Assembly: GCA_947627695.1 (NCBI GenBank)
Contig: CANQXF010000004.1
Location: 62,001 to 126,000, forward strand
Origin: an uncultured Ruminiclostridium sp.
GTDB lineage: Bacteria; Bacillota; Clostridia; Oscillospirales; Ruminococcaceae
DNA: 64,000 bases
Direction: 5' to 3'
Both the position numbers and the translations under genes were made by a program. Below are positions 62,279 through 64,000 of this stretch, piece after piece. Numbering within the stretch: position 1 is the first letter of the stretch; each line of letters begins with the position of its first letter. The notes under the pieces were generated by a model, which made no database searches, was not told where the DNA came from, and was given only the letters and a program-made list of their open reading frames with translations.

Positions 62279-62938
62279 TTACCCTTTCTTCAGCTTTTCC
62301 ACCATTTTCGACATATCTTCCGCCTTGAACAGACAGCTCCCGCTTACCAGCACGTCAGCGCCCGCCCTTATGGCAAGGGGAGCAGTTTCGGGATTTATCC
62401 CGCCGTCCACCTGTATCATCAAAGAGGGATTTACTTTATCTGCGTACTCCCGTATCTGCGTTACCTTAGGCAGAGTAAAGTCCAGAAAGCCCTGCCCGCC
62501 GTACCCCGGCTCCACCGTCATCACCAGTATCATCTCAACCTTGTGAACGTAAGGCAGAACCGCCTCAGCGGGAGTATTTGGCTTTATTGAAAGCCCCGCC
62601 ATTATCCCCGCGTCGTGTATCAGCCCGATAGTCTGCTCAATATCGCTGTCGCTTTCCGTGTGGAAGGTTATCATATTTGAGCCGCTTTCAGCGAAGAACT
62701 TTATCTGCCTGTCGGGGCGGGACACCATAAGGTGCGTATCCCTGAAAAAATCCCCCTTCAACGCCTTCTGAAAAGGCGCGCCGTAAGAGATGTTCTCAAC
62801 AAAGCTGCCGTCCATAACGTCAATGTGTATCCAGTCAGCTCCCGCTTTCAGCGCTCTTTCCGCCTCCTCGCCCGCTTTCGACAGGTCGCAGCTAAGCAGA
62901 GAGGCGCTTATTTTTATTTTGTTATCTGAAATTTCCAT
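62279..62938 (-). CDS. rpe: Ribulose-phosphate 3-epimerase
   Basis: 219 residues, TIM barrel. KISASLLSCDLSK at the first strand, WIHIDVMDGSFVENIS (metal-binding His and catalytic Asp), THLMVSRPD, MTVEPGYGGQGF and QVDGGINPETA (second Asp). It interconverts ribulose-5-P and xylulose-5-P in the pentose-phosphate pathway. AAGGAG precedes the ATG; its promoter lies upstream. Confidence 0.96.
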   Translation of the reverse strand: MEISDNKIKISASLLSCDLSKAGEEAERALKAGADWIHIDVMDGSFVENISYGAPFQKALKGDFFRDTHLMVSRPDRQIKFFAESGSNMITFHTESDSDIEQTIGLIHDAGIMAGLSIKPNTPAEAVLPYVHKVEMILVMTVEPGYGGQGFLDFTLPKVTQIREYADKVNPSLMIQVDGGINPETAPLAIRAGADVLVSGSCLFKAEDMSKMVEKLKKG

Positions 62939-62972
62939 AATTATCTCCTTAGCTTAAGAGATATACACATTT

Positions 62973-63001
62973 ATTGTACCTCATTTTTGGAGTTTAGTCA
63001 A
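62973..63001 (-). promoter_or_regulatory. rpe promoter
   Basis: Minus strand TTGACT (63001-62996), a 17-bp spacer and TACAAT (62978-62973). An AGCTAAATATTAGC hairpin-like palindrome lies directly upstream, between this and the divergent promoter. Confidence 0.82.
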
Positions 63002-63023
63002 GCTAAATATTAGCATAATAATA

Positions 63024-63052
63024 TTGATTTTTTCGGTCAAAAATGGTATAAT
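63024..63052 (+). promoter_or_regulatory. Promoter of 63099 gene
   Basis: TTGATT at 63024-63029, a 17-bp spacer and TATAAT at 63047-63052, divergent from rpe with about 22 bases between the two -35 boxes. Confidence 0.8.
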
Positions 63053-63098
63053 CTGTTCATAACGGAAAATATTCTTCCGCAAAGCAAGGAGAACGCCA

Positions 63099-63512
63099 AT
63101 GACTTACCGCAAATATCCCGACCAAGCCGCCGTTGACCGCCATATCGCAGAAAAAGAGCCCCTTCTCATAGCCGTATCCTTTGACGGGGAAACGGTGCTG
63201 GTATCGCATATAGACGACAGCGTGGAACATCATATCCTGCTGTCCCATTTTGGACTGCCGCCGCAGGACATTGATAAATATTTCCGCATAGCGGTGGACG
63301 AGGAAAGCGCAGAGTGGACTTTCGTCTGCCCGCCCGATTACAAGGGGATAACAGACAGGAAACGCCGTATAACCGAATTTTACAACGACGGGATAACGGC
63401 GATATCCCGTGTGCTGTCGGATATAGGATACTTCTCCGACATAAGGATACCGAGGCGGTACAGACGGCATTTTGACGTGATAGGTGACGACTCGTCATAT
63501 CTGCCTTACTAA
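63099..63512 (+). CDS. Conserved-looking hypothetical protein
   Basis: 137 residues, soluble, no signal peptide. Pro/His/Asp-containing opening YRKYPDQAAVDRHIAEKEPL, a strand-rich middle (LIAVSFDGETVLVSHID) and a basic-Tyr-rich end (IPRRYRRHFDVIGDDSSYLPY). AAGGAG precedes the ATG and a clear promoter lies upstream. I do not recognise the family and assign no function. Confidence 0.72.
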   Translation: MTYRKYPDQAAVDRHIAEKEPLLIAVSFDGETVLVSHIDDSVEHHILLSHFGLPPQDIDKYFRIAVDEESAEWTFVCPPDYKGITDRKRRITEFYNDGITAISRVLSDIGYFSDIRIPRRYRRHFDVIGDDSSYLPY

Positions 63513-63528
63513 TTCACAAAAATTTCAC

Positions 63529-63557
63529 TTGCATTTTTCTTACAAACCCTGTATAAT
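63529..63557 (+). promoter_or_regulatory. yajC promoter
   Basis: TTGCAT at 63529-63534, a 17-bp spacer and TATAAT at 63552-63557, about 55 bases ahead of the ATG. Confidence 0.82.
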
Positions 63558-63612
63558 ATTTCTTACAGCAAGACGCAAAGAAAAAACACGTAAAGGAAAG
63601 GAAATCAACATT

Positions 63613-63960
63613 ATGGATCTTCAGCTTCTGGTAGATACATCAAACGCAGCCGCCAACAACGGTCAGGCAAATATGTGGGTGACGCTGGCAACGACGATAC
63701 TCCCCATAGCGCTTATGGTGCTTATATTTTACTTTCTGCTTATCCGTCCCGAGAAAAAGCGCTCCAAGAAAATGAAGGAAATGCTGGACAATCTTCAGGT
63801 AGCGGACGAGGTTGTTACCACCGGCGGGATAATCGGCCGCGTTCTCTCCGTCAAAGAGGACACCGTCCTTATCGAGACAGGCAGCGACCGCACAAGATTG
63901 AGAGTTCTCCGTTCGTCTATTGCGGAAAACAGAACGGTACACGACGATGTTTCAGCGTAA
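63613..63960 (+). CDS. yajC: Preprotein translocase subunit YajC
   Basis: 115 residues. A short periplasm-facing N terminus, one membrane helix (about 23-44, ending FYFLLIRPEKKRSKK, the family signature) and a cytoplasmic beta domain (EVVTTGGIIGRVLSV). YajC associates with SecDF and SecYEG. AAAGGAAAGGA precedes the ATG. A terminator directly follows, so secD is not in the same simple transcript here. Confidence 0.95.
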   Translation: MDLQLLVDTSNAAANNGQANMWVTLATTILPIALMVLIFYFLLIRPEKKRSKKMKEMLDNLQVADEVVTTGGIIGRVLSVKEDTVLIETGSDRTRLRVLRSSIAENRTVHDDVSA

Positions 63961-63973
63961 ATATCGTGAAAAA

Positions 63974-64000
63974 GAAAAAGCCCTCGGAAGAGGGCTTTTT
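63974..64000 (+). terminator. Terminator after yajC
   Basis: AAAAAGCCCTC / GAGGGCTTTTT with a GGAA loop, running to the window end. Confidence 0.9.

Noticed and set aside
1..64000. tRNA or rRNA genes
   Set aside because: I saw no convincing cloverleaf with a TTCGAATC-type arm or rRNA segment; GGTTCGCC-type strings lie within coding or repeat DNA.

Overview
The window (64 kb) looks like chromosomal DNA of a low-to-mid GC clostridial Firmicute, most likely an Oscillospiraceae/Ruminococcus-like gut bacterium. The reasons are consensus TTGACA/TATAAT promoters with 17-bp spacers, strong AGGAG ribosome sites, a SCIFF peptide with its radical-SAM maturase, GatCAB, a T-box leader, a DUF370/RemB gene beside recF, and BspA-type and Cna/SpaA-type surface proteins. 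It spans the replication-origin neighbourhood: dnaA, dnaN, yaaA (S4), recF, remB, gyrB, gyrA, mnmG, rsmG, a Noc/ParB paralogue, parA and parB. No rRNA, tRNA, CRISPR array or transposase was found. Layout: 1-7024, two surface proteins (a sortase-type isopeptide-domain adhesin cut by the window edge, and a BspA-like leucine-rich-repeat protein). 7075-11657, minus-strand genes (SleB-like hydrolase, MalQ, a membrane protein/TetR/membrane protein operon). 12.4-18.1 kb, gatC-gatA-gatB and aspS (indirect Asn/Gln-tRNA charging plus AspRS). 18.7-22.2 kb, minus-strand ferrous-iron operon feoA-feoA-feoB-small Cys-rich protein, with a perfect promoter and three TTAG/CTAA-type operator candidates. 22.2-41.9 kb, the origin/replication/segregation block, with two identical parS-like palindromes in opposite orientation around rsmG and the noc-like gene. 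42.7-47.6 kb, parB, serS and a Tyr-type T-box leader ahead of a GNAT gene and tyrS. 48.2-54.2 kb, a FakA-fragment-like protein, an Abi_2/HEPN protein, an FAD oxidoreductase, pth, trmO and an HtrA protease. 55-56.6 kb, the SCIFF peptide and maturase. 56.9-61.3 kb, a membrane-anchored putative glycosidase-like protein and a three-gene rnfD-rnfE-rnfA-like operon without rnfC, G or B. 61.3-64 kb, a MecA-like adaptor, rpe, an unknown protein and yajC. The most unusual property lies between the genes. Nearly every intergenic gap is filled with dispersed repeats: a ~500-600 bp family A (10 copies), a ~340 bp family B (8 copies plus 3 derivatives), a ~90 bp nested palindrome C (4 copies), and shorter palindromic cassettes D. 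Almost all are bounded by tandem degenerate heptanucleotides of the form CAGTNNA (variants AAGTGCA, AAGTTAA), read in sense just after a gene and in reverse complement (TNNACTG) just before the next ribosome site. Many stop codons are the TGA of a CAGTTGA or TTGACAG unit, so several unrelated proteins end in Asp-Ser or similar. I regard this heptad-bounded cassette system, and the cysteine-poor mini-Rnf operon, as the two observations most worth following up.
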